Shown in pieces: positions 9,136-18,368 of a stretch of 64,000 nucleotides of DNA. How positions within the stretch are numbered: position 1 is the stretch's first letter; the number at the start of each line of letters is the position of its first letter. The position numbers and the translations under genes are program-made. Under the pieces are notes generated by a model. The model made no database searches. It worked only from the letters and a program-made list of their open reading frames with translations, and was not told the origin of the DNA. Origin of the DNA: Candidatus Nitrospira nitrosa (GTDB lineage: Bacteria; Nitrospirota; Nitrospiria; Nitrospirales; Nitrospiraceae); assembly GCF_001458735.1 (NCBI RefSeq), contig NZ_CZQA01000001.1, positions 1,178,001-1,242,000 of the forward strand, given 5' to 3'.

Positions 9136-10413
9136 TTGTATCGCAAGGTCATCCTCAACAACGGGATTCGCTTGGTCACCGAGCGAATCCCGACCGTCAA
9201 ATCCGTCACCATAGGTATTTGGGTGAATGCCGGCTCTCGGGACGAACGTCCCGAAGAAGCCGGGTATTCTCACTTTATCGAGCATATGTTGTTCAAAGGA
9301 ACGACATCACGCTCCGCGACGGACATCTCCCGTGAAATAGACGCACTCGGTGGAGAAATGAATGCGTTTACCACGCGCGAAACGACGACCTTCTATGTCA
9401 AAGTCCTGGATCAGCATCTGCCTCAAGCCTTAGACCTTCTCTCGGACCTCTTCTTTCGTTCTCGGCTCGCGCAGAAGGAAATCGAAAAAGAGAAGCAGGT
9501 CGTACTCGAAGAAATTCGCATGGTGCAAGACGATCCCGAGGATCTCATTCAAGAGTTACACGCCAAATTGGTGATGGGCACGCATCCGTTGAGTCGTCCT
9601 ATCCTTGGGAAAGCGTCCACCATTGGCCACATTCGTCGCCAAGATCTGCTCGAGTACATGGATCGACATTATCGCCCGGAAGGCATCGTTGTGGCTCTTG
9701 CTGGGAACTTCGATCAACAGAAGCTTGAGAAAATGATGACCAGGCTCTTTGGACGCTACCAGGCCTCAAAGGCCACCGATTCGGGAACGCGTTGGCCGGC
9801 TGAACTGCACGGCGGTGTGACCCTGAAGCGGAAGCCCTTGGAGCAGGTCCATCTCTGCGTGGGACTTCAAGGAATCGCGGCCGGCCATAAGGACCGATAT
9901 GTGATATATGCGCTCAACAGCGTCTTAGGAGGGAGCGTCAGTTCAAGACTCTTTCAAGAGATCAGAGAGAAGCGTGGGTTATCCTACTCGGTTTATTCGT
10001 TCTTATCGGGGTATTCAGATACGGGGACCGTCACAGTGTATGCCGGAACCCGAGCCAGCGAAGTTGCGCGGGTGCTGGACCTGATCCGTCGAGAAATTCA
10101 GAAAATGGCTCGCCGGGGAATGACTAGTGAGGAACTCAAACGGACCAAGGAACAAATGAAAGGCGGCCTGATGTTGAGTTTGGAGAGTTCACACAGCCGC
10201 ATGAACAAACTTGCCAAGGACGAACTCATTGCCGGCACTCATACCTCCTTAGAGGAAATGATCTCAGATATTGACGCCGTGACGGAGCAGCAGGTCAACC
10301 GAGTAGCACGTACTCTGTTTACAACAGAGCATATGGCCGTAACAGGTTTGGGACCACTTTCATCACAACAGACCAAGGTGTTAGGGAAACGGTTCTCTCT
10401 GTCGATGGCCTGA
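9136..10413 (+). CDS. M16 family zinc metallopeptidase (processing-peptidase type)
   Basis: Inverzincin-type protease of 425 residues, related to mitochondrial processing peptidase beta and Bacillus YmxG/MlpA. The zinc motif H-F-I-E-H is at residues 46-50 (His46, Glu49, His50), with the downstream acidic ligand in the EKEKQVVLEEIRMVQDDPED region. GLSYSVYSFLSGYSDTG marks the second (inactive) M16 lobe. It begins with TTG four bases after the pnp stop, which fits coupled translation. A pnp-M16 order is common in many bacteria. Its natural substrate is not known from sequence. It ends the operon. Confidence 0.9.
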   Translation: MYRKVILNNGIRLVTERIPTVKSVTIGIWVNAGSRDERPEEAGYSHFIEHMLFKGTTSRSATDISREIDALGGEMNAFTTRETTTFYVKVLDQHLPQALDLLSDLFFRSRLAQKEIEKEKQVVLEEIRMVQDDPEDLIQELHAKLVMGTHPLSRPILGKASTIGHIRRQDLLEYMDRHYRPEGIVVALAGNFDQQKLEKMMTRLFGRYQASKATDSGTRWPAELHGGVTLKRKPLEQVHLCVGLQGIAAGHKDRYVIYALNSVLGGSVSSRLFQEIREKRGLSYSVYSFLSGYSDTGTVTVYAGTRASEVARVLDLIRREIQKMARRGMTSEELKRTKEQMKGGLMLSLESSHSRMNKLAKDELIAGTHTSLEEMISDIDAVTEQQVNRVARTLFTTEHMAVTGLGPLSSQQTKVLGKRFSLSMA

Positions 10414-10708
10414 CCGCGAGAAAACACGAAGGCATAAAACCATCTAAGCTATTGTTTTCCTATTGCTCGTCGTAGTATTTTCGAAACCAAGGCTATGCGT
10501 GAAAAACATGCCCTTGACAGGACAGCGCAGTTTCAGTACCGTTCCGACTCTATTATCCTGGTCTAGGATTTCTCCCTTGGGCACTGAACAAGTTACGGCG
10601 CAAGTCAGTCTACAAGGAAATAGTTTGTTGCATTTACGATGATCAACTCAATGTGATCAATAACTTATGAAGACACTGGTAATCAATCTGATGAAGGAGG
10701 GACGAGGT
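10414..10708 (+). other. Intergenic region before two exported-protein genes
   Basis: No gene was found. A consensus -35 (TTGACA, 10513-10518) is present, but 17 bases downstream lies only TACCGT, a poor -10. Two copies of TGATCA (10640-10645 and 10654-10659), 14 bases apart, lie shortly before the next gene and could be an operator; this is only a pattern. Confidence 0.4.
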
Positions 10709-11221
10709 ATGAAAAAGGCTGTCGTTCTAGCTACCGCCATAGTATGTGCAAGTATCAGCTTGCTAGCGGCCGAATTTTCATTCGCTGCTGGCATTGAGCA
10801 CCTTGGTCTTGCGGATGACGTCGTAGGAGGGAAGCCGCTGAAGGCTTCGGCCGCAGTCAAGACTCTGCAAGGACGTGTTTGGTCTCAGTGGGCGGATAAC
10901 CCCGATGGAGAACTGTTGTTCGGGATTCAGTACTGGAATTCTGGAGATCAAGGATCCGGAGAGGGGGGAGGCCGATCATCAACCATGCTCGATGTGAAAC
11001 CGCCGGATCCTCTCTTTACTTGCTGTGCATGGGGCTTTGTCGGAGGAACGGAAAAGAACTCGGCCTATTCCGGATGGTACCATGCAGCCACGACGGTTCG
11101 CCTTGCCGTGAAGGATAAGGCTCTGATGGATAAAATCATCAAAGCCTCACAGGAATTGGTCGCCATGGAGGTCACCCTCGACGGTCGAACCATCACCGGC
11201 TTCAAAATACTGAAAGACTAG
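10709..11221 (+). CDS. Exported protein of unknown function
   Basis: 170 residues from ATG 10709, which has AAGGAGG upstream; an in-frame ATG at 10667 lies before that ribosome site and is rejected. The N-terminus is a typical Sec signal peptide: MKKAVVLATAIVCAS, a hydrophobic run, and an A-rich cleavage area around SFAA. The mature part has a glycine-rich stretch (GDQGSGEGGGRSS) and a Cys-Cys pair (TCCAWGF) but no domain I recognise. A second exported protein follows 42 bases downstream with an equally strong ribosome site, so the two are probably cotranscribed. Function unknown. Confidence 0.75.
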   Translation: MKKAVVLATAIVCASISLLAAEFSFAAGIEHLGLADDVVGGKPLKASAAVKTLQGRVWSQWADNPDGELLFGIQYWNSGDQGSGEGGGRSSTMLDVKPPDPLFTCCAWGFVGGTEKNSAYSGWYHAATTVRLAVKDKALMDKIIKASQELVAMEVTLDGRTITGFKILKD

Positions 11222-11263
11222 CTACTCTTAGTACAGCACGTTGTTGTGAAGGAGGACACGATC

Positions 11264-11926
11264 ATGATGTTTCAGAAGCAAGGTGCAGCCATTCTGGCAG
11301 CCGTTGCCCTCGTAGTGGGTCTGGTGTCGAGCGCCTCGGCTATTGAGTCATTTCAAGAGCGATTCGAATGGGGCGATATGAGTAAACCTACCACGTTACA
11401 GGGGCGAGTGATTGTTCTCGATCCCTATGACGAAGCCGTATGGATCAATGTGGCCGTGTTTGGTGGAAATGCCGAGAGTGGTTTATACTGGCAGAAAGTT
11501 CACCCCGGTAAGAATCTGAAGTTCTATGCTGACAAGTCTGCCTGGCAAGAATTACAGAAAATGGGGAGACCCCATGCGGGACCGGCTGCTGCGAAGGAAG
11601 TTCCCCCCGGTAGCACGACGGACCTGATTGAGTTCGTCGTTACAGAAACAGAACAGAACCATCGGGTGATTTCTGCGGTGAAGAGAATTCCTGATGTATC
11701 AGGTGCAATGGGCAAGCCCGTAAGCATGTCCGCACTTCGACTCAAGGAATGCACAGGGAAAAACGAATTCGAGGCATCCTGCAACAAAGCTAAGACCGGG
11801 CTCAACACGTCTCCGGTTACACCGGATGGGAGCAACGTCGGCATGCAATACGATGTCATGCTTCCTGGTGGGAAGGTCCTCGGCGGGTTGATTCCTTGGA
11901 CTGCGCAGTATAATCTCGGTCACTGA
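11264..11926 (+). CDS. Exported protein of unknown function
   Basis: 220 residues from ATG 11264 (ATG 11267 is equally possible), with GAAGGAGG nine bases upstream. A clear signal peptide ends near SSASA. The mature protein begins IESFQERFEWGDM and contains LQGRVIVLDPYDEAVWINVAV, a stretch that looks like a beta-rich domain (the neighbouring protein likewise has TLQGRVW). Two cysteines lie near the C-terminus (about residues 164-174). No family recognised. It pairs with the gene upstream and is followed by a terminator hairpin before the convergent mutS operon. Confidence 0.75.
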   Translation: MMFQKQGAAILAAVALVVGLVSSASAIESFQERFEWGDMSKPTTLQGRVIVLDPYDEAVWINVAVFGGNAESGLYWQKVHPGKNLKFYADKSAWQELQKMGRPHAGPAAAKEVPPGSTTDLIEFVVTETEQNHRVISAVKRIPDVSGAMGKPVSMSALRLKECTGKNEFEASCNKAKTGLNTSPVTPDGSNVGMQYDVMLPGGKVLGGLIPWTAQYNLGH

Positions 11927-11946
11927 AGAAGTTATCAAAGCGGAGA

Positions 11947-11985
11947 GGGGGGTGGCATTCCTTCAGGGATGCCGCCCCCTTGTAT
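11947..11985 (+). terminator. Strong GC hairpin between convergent units
   Basis: GGGGGTGGCAT (11948-11958) pairs with ATGCCGCCCCC (11969-11979) with one G-U pair, loop about ten bases, followed by TTGTATTTT. The T-tract is imperfect. Position after the two exported-protein genes and before the end of mutS suggests it stops rightward transcription. Confidence 0.7.
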
Positions 11986-12163
11986 TTTGAGCCTGGACTC
12001 CCCCTCTTCTCATCAATGGCACAGCCGATAACCTCAGTCACCATGAAAGAATCTTGCAGAGAGGCTGAGAACAGATCAATTGTCGGAATGAATTTCAGCA
12101 AGACGCACAGTGCCCCGCCTCTTTCAATGCAGAGTCACAATTGGGGATGTAGAACTCTCAGAA

Positions 12164-14821
12164 TTACTGACTAACGGATGATTCGGCGATCTCTGTTTTA
12201 GCCATCCGCTGCAGATCAGCAAGGCGATTCATGGCATCGAGTGGGGTTATCGAGAACAGATCGATCTGCTTCACCTCTTCTATCAATGGATGGGGTTGAG
12301 GAAGAGGTTGGGCAGGTTGTTGTGATGGACCTGAAGCCGAGACGGTAGGGGTAGACTCGGGTCGTTCGAGTTGCGATAAGACTGCTTGAGCGCGACCAAC
12401 CACCTCCGGGGGAAGCCCTGCAAGTTTGGCTACGTGAATGCCATAACTGCGATCGGCCTTACCGGCGATGATCTTTCTCAGAAACACGATGTCTCCATCG
12501 CATTCCTGAACAGCCACACGATAGTTCTTAATTCCGATACGTTGAGACTCCAATTGAGTCATCTCGTGATAGTGGGTGGCAAAGAGAGTACGAGCACCGA
12601 GCTGTGTGCAATCATGGATATACTCGGCAATGGCCCACGCAAGGCTGAGACCATCATAGGTGCTGGTTCCGCGGCCGATTTCATCCAGTAAGAGCAAACT
12701 CCTTTGCGTAGCGTGACGGAGAATAGTCGAAGTTTCAACCATCTCAACCATGAACGTACTTTGCCCTCCAGCCAAATTGTCGGATGCACCAACTCTGGTG
12801 AAAATCCGGTCGGCCAAACCGATGCGCGCCTCTGTAGCCGGGACAAAACATCCTACCTGGGCCATGAGCACAATCAACGCAACCTGCCGAAGGTAGGTGC
12901 TCTTTCCTGCCATATTGGGGCCGGTGATGATGAGCAGCCTTTCAGTGGCAAGGTCCAGAGTCGTGTCGTTCGGTACAAAAACTGAATCCTGACAAATCCG
13001 TTCGACGACGGGATGTCGACCTTCCCTGATCGTAATCCCACCACCCTCCGTCACGGTCGGCTTTGAGTACCGATAGAGGGCCGCCGTCTCGGCTAAACCG
13101 GCGAGCACATCGATCAGAGCCAACAGTGTCGCCATTCGGTCCAACCGATGGGTTTCGGTAGCCAGCCGGGAGCGAAGAGCTACGAAGGTCTCCTGTTCGG
13201 AGGCGAGAAGTTTCACGTCGGCACCGATCACGCGCTCTTCTAATTCCTGAAGCTCCGCAGTGGTAAAACGCTCTGCGTTGACGAGTGTTTGTTTCCGAAT
13301 GTAGTCCGGTGGGACACGGCCCAGATTGGCTTTTGTAATCTCGATGTAATAGCCGAATACCTGATTGTAACGAACCTTCAAGGACTCAATTCCGGTTCGT
13401 TCGCGTTCTCGGCCTTCCAGGGCAGCGATCCATTCCTTCCCTTCCTTACTGGCTTTTCGAAGTTCATCGATGTCTGGGGCATAGCCTTCTCGAATGATAT
13501 TACCGTCACGTAAAGAAAGCGGGGCATCCGGGCGGATGGCTCGTTCGATCAGATCGTACAGATCTTCCGCGCCATCCCATGTTGCGAAGGACTGGACTAA
13601 TAATTCGCTCTGAAGGGAAGTCAGTTGGGTGGAGATTTCAGGCATGGCGGCAAGCGACTGTTTCAATGCCAGCAATTCACGAGGGTTGGCCAAACCGAGC
13701 GTGATACGTGTCCCGAGCCGTGCAATGTCCTGGACCTCCCGCAATGCTCTGCGTAAGGACGTTCGTACGAAGAGAGACTCCTTGAGTTCTTCCACGGCAT
13801 CAAGACGTGCTTGGATGAGCTTGCAACGCAACAGAGGCATAACCACCCACTGACGTAACAGCCGACATCCCATTGCAGTGACCGTGTGGTCCAGCACGGA
13901 CAACAGTGTTAAGGGACCGGTTGCATCCGTTTGTTCCCGAGCGGACAACGGCTTCAGGAGTTCCAGATTTCGAATGGTTGTCCCATCGAGATGCATGACT
14001 TCGTCATTCCCCCGAACGGATAATCGGCGGATGTGATCCAATGGCACTGCGGGCTGGGTCGCACGGAAATAGTCCAGCACCGCGCCGGCTGCGCCGACGG
14101 CAGCTGGGAATCCCTGACATCCCAGGCTTTCAAGCGAGGTACCGCGGAAATGACTCGTCAGTAGATGGGTCGCACGGAGGGTCTCAAATGGAGCAGCCGG
14201 ACGTTCACACAAGCGTGGTCCTGTGATCTGTCTGATCCATTGCACGCTCCGGCTATCGAGGTCCGCTGGGAAGATCAGCTCACGAGGATCGAGTCGAGAC
14301 AATTCATTCAGAACCTGGCTCACCGCCTGTGAACCGCGAAACTCTATCAACCAGAACTCTCCGGTCGACACTTCGAGGCTGGCAAGCCCAATCCGTTGAC
14401 CAAAATCGGCATCCGGATGAACGGCGAGGGCGGCCAGATAGTTGAGCTCTCCAGGAATCAGGAACTCGGTGTCCACCAGCGTACCAGGTGTGTACAGGCG
14501 AACGACCTCGCGTCTGACCAGGCCTTTGGCAGACTTCGGGTCCTCTACTTGCTCACATAGGGCGACCAAGCGTCCAGCGTTGAGCAATTTTGCAATGTAA
14601 CCGGTGGCCGAATGGTATGGGACACCGCACAGCGGAATTGGGTGAGGACTATTCTTATCTCGGGACGTTAATGCAATTGAGAGGAGCCGAGACGCTTCCA
14701 GCGCGTCTTCGTAGAACATCTCGTAAAAATCTCCGACACGGAAAAATAAAATCGCGTCCGGGTATCCCTGCTTGATGTCACGGAACTGACGCATGAGAGG
14801 GCTGAGCGTTGTCTCACTCAT
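12164..14821 (-). CDS. mutS: DNA mismatch repair protein MutS
   Basis: Recognises mismatches and small loops and starts repair with MutL. 885 residues from ATG 14821; a TTG two codons upstream is rejected. The mismatch-binding loop GDFYEMF lies near residues 31-37. The connector, lever and clamp domains follow, then the ABC ATPase with Walker A GPNMAGKST at 634-642 and Walker B LLLLDEIGRGTSTYDG. The C-terminus has a short Pro/Gln-rich linker and a final helix typical of MutS tetramer or beta-clamp contact regions. Its start overlaps the end of the upstream lapA-like gene by eight bases. Last gene of the pdxJ-to-mutS operon. Confidence 0.98.
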   Translation of the reverse strand: MSETTLSPLMRQFRDIKQGYPDAILFFRVGDFYEMFYEDALEASRLLSIALTSRDKNSPHPIPLCGVPYHSATGYIAKLLNAGRLVALCEQVEDPKSAKGLVRREVVRLYTPGTLVDTEFLIPGELNYLAALAVHPDADFGQRIGLASLEVSTGEFWLIEFRGSQAVSQVLNELSRLDPRELIFPADLDSRSVQWIRQITGPRLCERPAAPFETLRATHLLTSHFRGTSLESLGCQGFPAAVGAAGAVLDYFRATQPAVPLDHIRRLSVRGNDEVMHLDGTTIRNLELLKPLSAREQTDATGPLTLLSVLDHTVTAMGCRLLRQWVVMPLLRCKLIQARLDAVEELKESLFVRTSLRRALREVQDIARLGTRITLGLANPRELLALKQSLAAMPEISTQLTSLQSELLVQSFATWDGAEDLYDLIERAIRPDAPLSLRDGNIIREGYAPDIDELRKASKEGKEWIAALEGRERERTGIESLKVRYNQVFGYYIEITKANLGRVPPDYIRKQTLVNAERFTTAELQELEERVIGADVKLLASEQETFVALRSRLATETHRLDRMATLLALIDVLAGLAETAALYRYSKPTVTEGGGITIREGRHPVVERICQDSVFVPNDTTLDLATERLLIITGPNMAGKSTYLRQVALIVLMAQVGCFVPATEARIGLADRIFTRVGASDNLAGGQSTFMVEMVETSTILRHATQRSLLLLDEIGRGTSTYDGLSLAWAIAEYIHDCTQLGARTLFATHYHEMTQLESQRIGIKNYRVAVQECDGDIVFLRKIIAGKADRSYGIHVAKLAGLPPEVVGRAQAVLSQLERPESTPTVSASGPSQQPAQPLPQPHPLIEEVKQIDLFSITPLDAMNRLADLQRMAKTEIAESSVSQ

Positions 14822-15158
14822 CAGCAAAATGTCTCACGGGTTCTATGTCTGCCGGGGTGGGAGTCCGTCCAGATACCTTCTCGAGCGATTGTCGAAGCCG
14901 CTCTAGGTCTACCTCGGCCTGTTGTAGTGCCTTTGTCTTACGACGTAGCTGAATACGGCTGCGCACCCAAGGAGGGCAGAGTAGGATAGCGGAAACCAGG
15001 AGCCCCACGACGAACCCCGCCATAACGGGTTTATAAATTGGTGTGGAGGCCTCAAGTAAGCCGAAGAAATACCGCAGCGTAACTTCCTGCTCCTGGTTTT
15101 GTAGGACAAACGCCAGTGAAAGGAGCAAGAGGATGCCGACAAGAATGAGGCGCGTCAT
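14814..15158 (-). CDS. LapA-domain (DUF1049) inner-membrane protein
   Basis: 114 residues with two transmembrane helices: one at the N-terminus (LILVGILLLLSLAFVLQNQE) and one at about 45-63 (VMAGFVVGLLVSAILL). A cytosolic charged coiled coil of about 45 residues (RRKTKALQQAEVDLERLRQ) follows. The Q-N-Q-E after the first helix and the overall plan match LapA/DUF1049 proteins, whose E. coli members work with LapB in LPS quality control. Whether that role holds here is not shown, as no lapB is adjacent. It overlaps tsaE by four bases upstream and mutS by eight downstream. Confidence 0.75.
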   Translation of the reverse strand: MTRLILVGILLLLSLAFVLQNQEQEVTLRYFFGLLEASTPIYKPVMAGFVVGLLVSAILLCPPWVRSRIQLRRKTKALQQAEVDLERLRQSLEKVSGRTPTPADIEPVRHFADE

Positions 15159-15706
15159 CGAATGGGGGCCTTTCTCTTTTCACTAGGTCCTGGACGTGGC
15201 GGTTGACCTTGCCTCTGCCTCGATGGCAAGGCTTTCCTGATGCGCGCCAACAGTGAACGGGATCGTGTCCCCTGTGCCATAAACTGAATCGATCGAGTGG
15301 TGAAGGTTCTGTGACTCAACCGCAATTCGAGCCGGTCAGAAGGAAGGAGGGTTGGAAATCGGTCAGCCCACTCAACGGCTGTCGCCGCGTCGTCGGTAAA
15401 AACTTCAGCGAGACCGACGGCCTCGGCCTCTTCAAGACTGCTCAATCGGTATAGATCCATATGAATCAAAGGGAGTCGCCCGTGGTATCGGTGCATCAAC
15501 ATGAATGTCGGACTGGTGACTACGCTGGGGGGAGCATCAAGACCAGAGACGATCCCGTGGACTAATGCCGTCTTCCCAGCTCCCAGATCACCGATCAATG
15601 CAATCACATCTCCTTCGCGAAGGACCCGCCCGATGGATTCTCCGATTAACTCCGTCTCACGTCGAGAGTTCAGGACAAGACCACGGGAGCGAACTGCTCG
15701 GGCCAT
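15155..15706 (-). CDS. tsaE: tRNA threonylcarbamoyladenosine biosynthesis ATPase TsaE
   Basis: P-loop ATPase needed with TsaB and TsaD for the t6A37 modification of ANN-decoding tRNAs. 183 residues; Walker A GDLGAGKT at 39-46, then SPTFMLMHRYHGRLPLIHMDLYRL, the family hallmark, and a W-A-D-R segment. The last 45 residues are a basic, proline-rich tail longer than in the usual 150-residue protein, with no recognised function. It lies 24 bases after nnr; a yjeF/nnr-tsaE order is conserved in many bacteria. Confidence 0.95.
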   Translation of the reverse strand: MARAVRSRGLVLNSRRETELIGESIGRVLREGDVIALIGDLGAGKTALVHGIVSGLDAPPSVVTSPTFMLMHRYHGRLPLIHMDLYRLSSLEEAEAVGLAEVFTDDAATAVEWADRFPTLLPSDRLELRLSHRTFTTRSIQFMAQGTRSRSLLARIRKALPSRQRQGQPPRPGPSEKRKAPIR

Positions 15707-15730
15707 AAGAAATGCCGTTCTACCAGACCG

Positions 15731-17314
15731 TTAAGTTCCCGACCGGACCTGGTTCGTGGGGGGGGCCAGAATCTTGTTCAGCGCAGTGGGAATGTGCTCA
15801 AGCAGGTCCCCCGCGATCATGCCCATTTCCCCCTTGATGGCTGCAGCCAGATCGCCGGCTGCTCCGTGCAGATAGGTTGCCGTGCAGGCAGCTTCCCATG
15901 ACGGCAGGCCTTGCGCCAGCAGACCAACGACCATCCCAGTCAACACATCTCCCGTACCGGCGGTCGCCATCCCAGGGTTACCGGTTGGACAGATTGCAAT
16001 GGTGCCGTCTGGTCGTGCAATAACCGTTCGTGCTCCCTTCAAGATGACGAACAAACCACGCTCTCTGGCAAATCGAGTGGCGGTACCAATTCGATCACGA
16101 TTAACTGTCTGAGGAGTGGCCTCAGCCTCCAACCGAGCCATTTCCCCTGGATGGGGAGTGATGATCGGAGGGATTTTGCATGACGCGAGGATCGCGGTAC
16201 GTCCAGTCAGGGCATTCAGCGCATCAGCGTCAAGCACCGCTGGTCGGTCGAGTCGTGCGGTCAATGCCTGGATGAGTTCAACCGTCTCATGATGAGTTGA
16301 TAATCCTGGGCCGATTGCTATCGCATCTCTGGTCGCCATGAAGGCGAGGAGACGATCTAATGCGGCGCGGGAAAACGTCCTGGCCTTTGTTTCCGGCATC
16401 GGGAGGGTCATGACTTCCAAGAGTTTGGCTTCCAATACGTCGTTGACACTTGAAGGAGTTGCAACGGTGACGAGGCCGGCCCCTACACGCAGTGCCGCTT
16501 GGGCAGCCATCGCGGCCGCGCCGGTCTTTCCAACAGACCCTGCAATGACCCCGGCGTGTCCGTAGGTTCCCTTGTGTCCCGATCGCTCACGTCGTGGAAG
16601 ATGCTCGTGAACCCACTGAGGTGTGAGTAAGGCCACTCGGCTTTCTATGGCATCGACATAGGACGGTGGTATCCCAATATCGACAAGATGGATGTTCCCA
16701 GCCAAGTCGATCCCTTGATTCTGGTACAGACCTATCTTGGGCAGGCCAAAGGTGACTGTGAGCGCGGCATGAACAGCCGATCCAAACGCGGTTCCGGTAT
16801 CGGCGTGAAGGCCCGAGGGTAAATCAATAGCCACGACGTGACGGTTCACCTCGTTCATGCTCTGAATCACTTCGCCATAGCGACCGGTGACGGTCGAAGA
16901 CAGTCCCGTTCCAAGCAGCGCATCCACAAGTAGATCGCTTTCCTGGAACAGCGAGTGCGACACCTCCTTGGATCTGTAGGGAATGACGGCAGACTTGCCG
17001 GCAACTTTTACAAACTGCCTGTACATCAACGCAGCGTCTCGGCTTAACTCGGAGAGGGAGGCCATCGCCAGGACACGAACATTGGCACGGCGTCGCCGAA
17101 GCAGCCGAGCGGCCACGAACCCGTCGCCGCCATTATTCCCTTTCCCACAGACCACGGTAATCGTCTTACCACTGACAGTCCCCATCCACTGCTCGATGCA
17201 TGTGGCCACGCCTGACCCCGCTCGCTCCATCAAGGTAGTCGCAGGGATGCGAGCTTCTCCGATAGTTCGGCGCTCGAGCTCCTGCATTTGTGCAGCGGTG
17301 ATGATTTTGATCAT
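15731..17314 (-). CDS. nnr: Bifunctional NAD(P)H-hydrate epimerase / ADP-dependent dehydratase
   Basis: Repairs damaged NADHX and NADPHX. 527 residues with both halves fused. The N-terminal YjeF epimerase domain (about 1-215) has ITAAQMQELERR, then CGKGNNGGDGFVAARLL for nucleotide binding. The C-terminal ribokinase-like dehydratase domain (about 230-515) has GHKGTYGHAGVIAGS, an ITPHPGEMARL segment, and GTGDVLTGMV with the catalytic aspartate. Full length for the fused E. coli-type enzyme. Located between pdxJ and tsaE; the acpS gene often found between pdxJ and nnr is absent. Confidence 0.96.
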   Translation of the reverse strand: MIKIITAAQMQELERRTIGEARIPATTLMERAGSGVATCIEQWMGTVSGKTITVVCGKGNNGGDGFVAARLLRRRRANVRVLAMASLSELSRDAALMYRQFVKVAGKSAVIPYRSKEVSHSLFQESDLLVDALLGTGLSSTVTGRYGEVIQSMNEVNRHVVAIDLPSGLHADTGTAFGSAVHAALTVTFGLPKIGLYQNQGIDLAGNIHLVDIGIPPSYVDAIESRVALLTPQWVHEHLPRRERSGHKGTYGHAGVIAGSVGKTGAAAMAAQAALRVGAGLVTVATPSSVNDVLEAKLLEVMTLPMPETKARTFSRAALDRLLAFMATRDAIAIGPGLSTHHETVELIQALTARLDRPAVLDADALNALTGRTAILASCKIPPIITPHPGEMARLEAEATPQTVNRDRIGTATRFARERGLFVILKGARTVIARPDGTIAICPTGNPGMATAGTGDVLTGMVVGLLAQGLPSWEAACTATYLHGAAGDLAAAIKGEMGMIAGDLLEHIPTALNKILAPPTNQVRSGT

Positions 17315-17364
17315 GAAAAGCTGTTGGTCGCGAGAATGACGAAGCTGGCAGGAGAGGACGTCCC

Positions 17365-18078
17365 CTAGCCCAGCAGCGCCTTCATTTCTTTGACGGCTTG
17401 CACTAGGCCCACAAGGACCGCACGCGCAATAATGCTATGCCCGATATTGTATTCCACGATTTCAGGAACATGCGTCAGCCGTTTGATATTACGGTAGTTC
17501 AGCCCATGTCCTGCGTTCACACCGATTCCAAGTTTGTACGCGAGTTTTGCGGCGAGGGTAATAGCCTCGAATTCGGTGTCGGCTTCTTTCGATCGCGTCG
17601 CATTGGCATAGCGTCCGGTGTGCAGCTCCACGAAATCCACCCCGATTTTATGGGCGGCTTTAATGTGGTTCAAGTCCGGCTCAATAAAGACGCAGACCGG
17701 GATGCCGCCGTTACGGAGCAAGTTCACGATGTGCTGAATGCGCTCTCGTTCACCCACGACATCGAGGCCGCCCTCCGTGGTGAGTTCCTGACGCTTTTCC
17801 GGTACCAGGGTGACAAGGTCGGGTTTGATATTGAGGGCGATCTTTGCCATCTCGGCGTCCGTGGCCATTTCAAGGTCGAGCTTTGTTCGGGAAACTTCGC
17901 GAAGCAGATGTAGATCTCGATCTTGAATGTGGCGTCGGTCTTCTCGAAGATGAACGACTAAACCATCAGCCCCTGCCAGTTCAACGAGAACGGCGGCCGC
18001 CAACGGATCAGGATCGGTCCCCCCACGAGCCTGTCTCAAGGTCGCAACATGGTCGATATTCACGCCGAGCCGAGCCAT
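17365..18078 (-). CDS. pdxJ: Pyridoxine 5'-phosphate synthase
   Basis: Condenses 1-deoxy-D-xylulose 5-phosphate with 3-amino-2-oxopropyl phosphate in the DXP-dependent vitamin B6 pathway. 237 residues, usual length, TIM barrel. Recognised by LGVNIDHVATLRQARGG at the N-terminus, the VHLREDRRHIQDRD stretch, and the GHGLNYRN and NIGHSIIARA phosphate-binding ends. ATG is preceded by AAGGAGG. First gene of the leftward operon; its upstream region is shared with the divergent aminotransferase gene. Confidence 0.97.
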   Translation of the reverse strand: MARLGVNIDHVATLRQARGGTDPDPLAAAVLVELAGADGLVVHLREDRRHIQDRDLHLLREVSRTKLDLEMATDAEMAKIALNIKPDLVTLVPEKRQELTTEGGLDVVGERERIQHIVNLLRNGGIPVCVFIEPDLNHIKAAHKIGVDFVELHTGRYANATRSKEADTEFEAITLAAKLAYKLGIGVNAGHGLNYRNIKRLTHVPEIVEYNIGHSIIARAVLVGLVQAVKEMKALLG

Positions 18079-18258
18079 TCACCCTCCTTCAACAGCTATG
18101 CTACTGGGTAAAATTAAAGACAAGAGACAGACGAGTGAGATAATCTCAATGCTATTAGTAACAGAAAGGGGGGAAGGGGGGCAAGAACGGCCTAGACGGA
18201 AAATCCTTTGTGTCAGATCCTCGTCTCCCGACGGGAAGTCTTTTAAAAACTTGGGAAA

Positions 18259-18287
18259 TTGACTGGACTGGACTGCTCCATTAAAAT
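18259..18287 (+). promoter_or_regulatory. Putative sigma70 promoter for the amino-acid operon
   Basis: TTGACT (18259-18264), 17-base spacer, TAAAAT (18282-18287): five of six matches at both elements. It lies 81 bases before the aminotransferase gene and points at it. The spacer contains a tandem TGGAC repeat. Confidence 0.65.
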
Positions 18288-18368
18288 AGGCGCCTGGTGA
18301 ACCTCTAGGCTCATTTGCCACGGCGCGTCGGGTGAGCATTCTCCCGCACGAATAGTCAAAGGAACTTC

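Noticed and set aside
10513-10535. Consensus TTGACA upstream of the first exported-protein gene
   Set aside because: No acceptable -10 follows at 16-18 bases; not called as a promoter.
10640-10659. Paired TGATCA sites as an FNR or CRP operator
   Set aside because: Spacing and half-sites do not fit TTGAT-N4-ATCAA or TGTGA-N6-TCACA; kept only as a note on the gap.
14822-14827. Upstream TTG start for mutS
   Set aside because: ATG 14821 is two codons downstream and gives the standard MutS N-terminus.
17314-17365. Search for acpS between pdxJ and nnr
   Set aside because: Only 50 bases lie between the two genes; no acpS is present.
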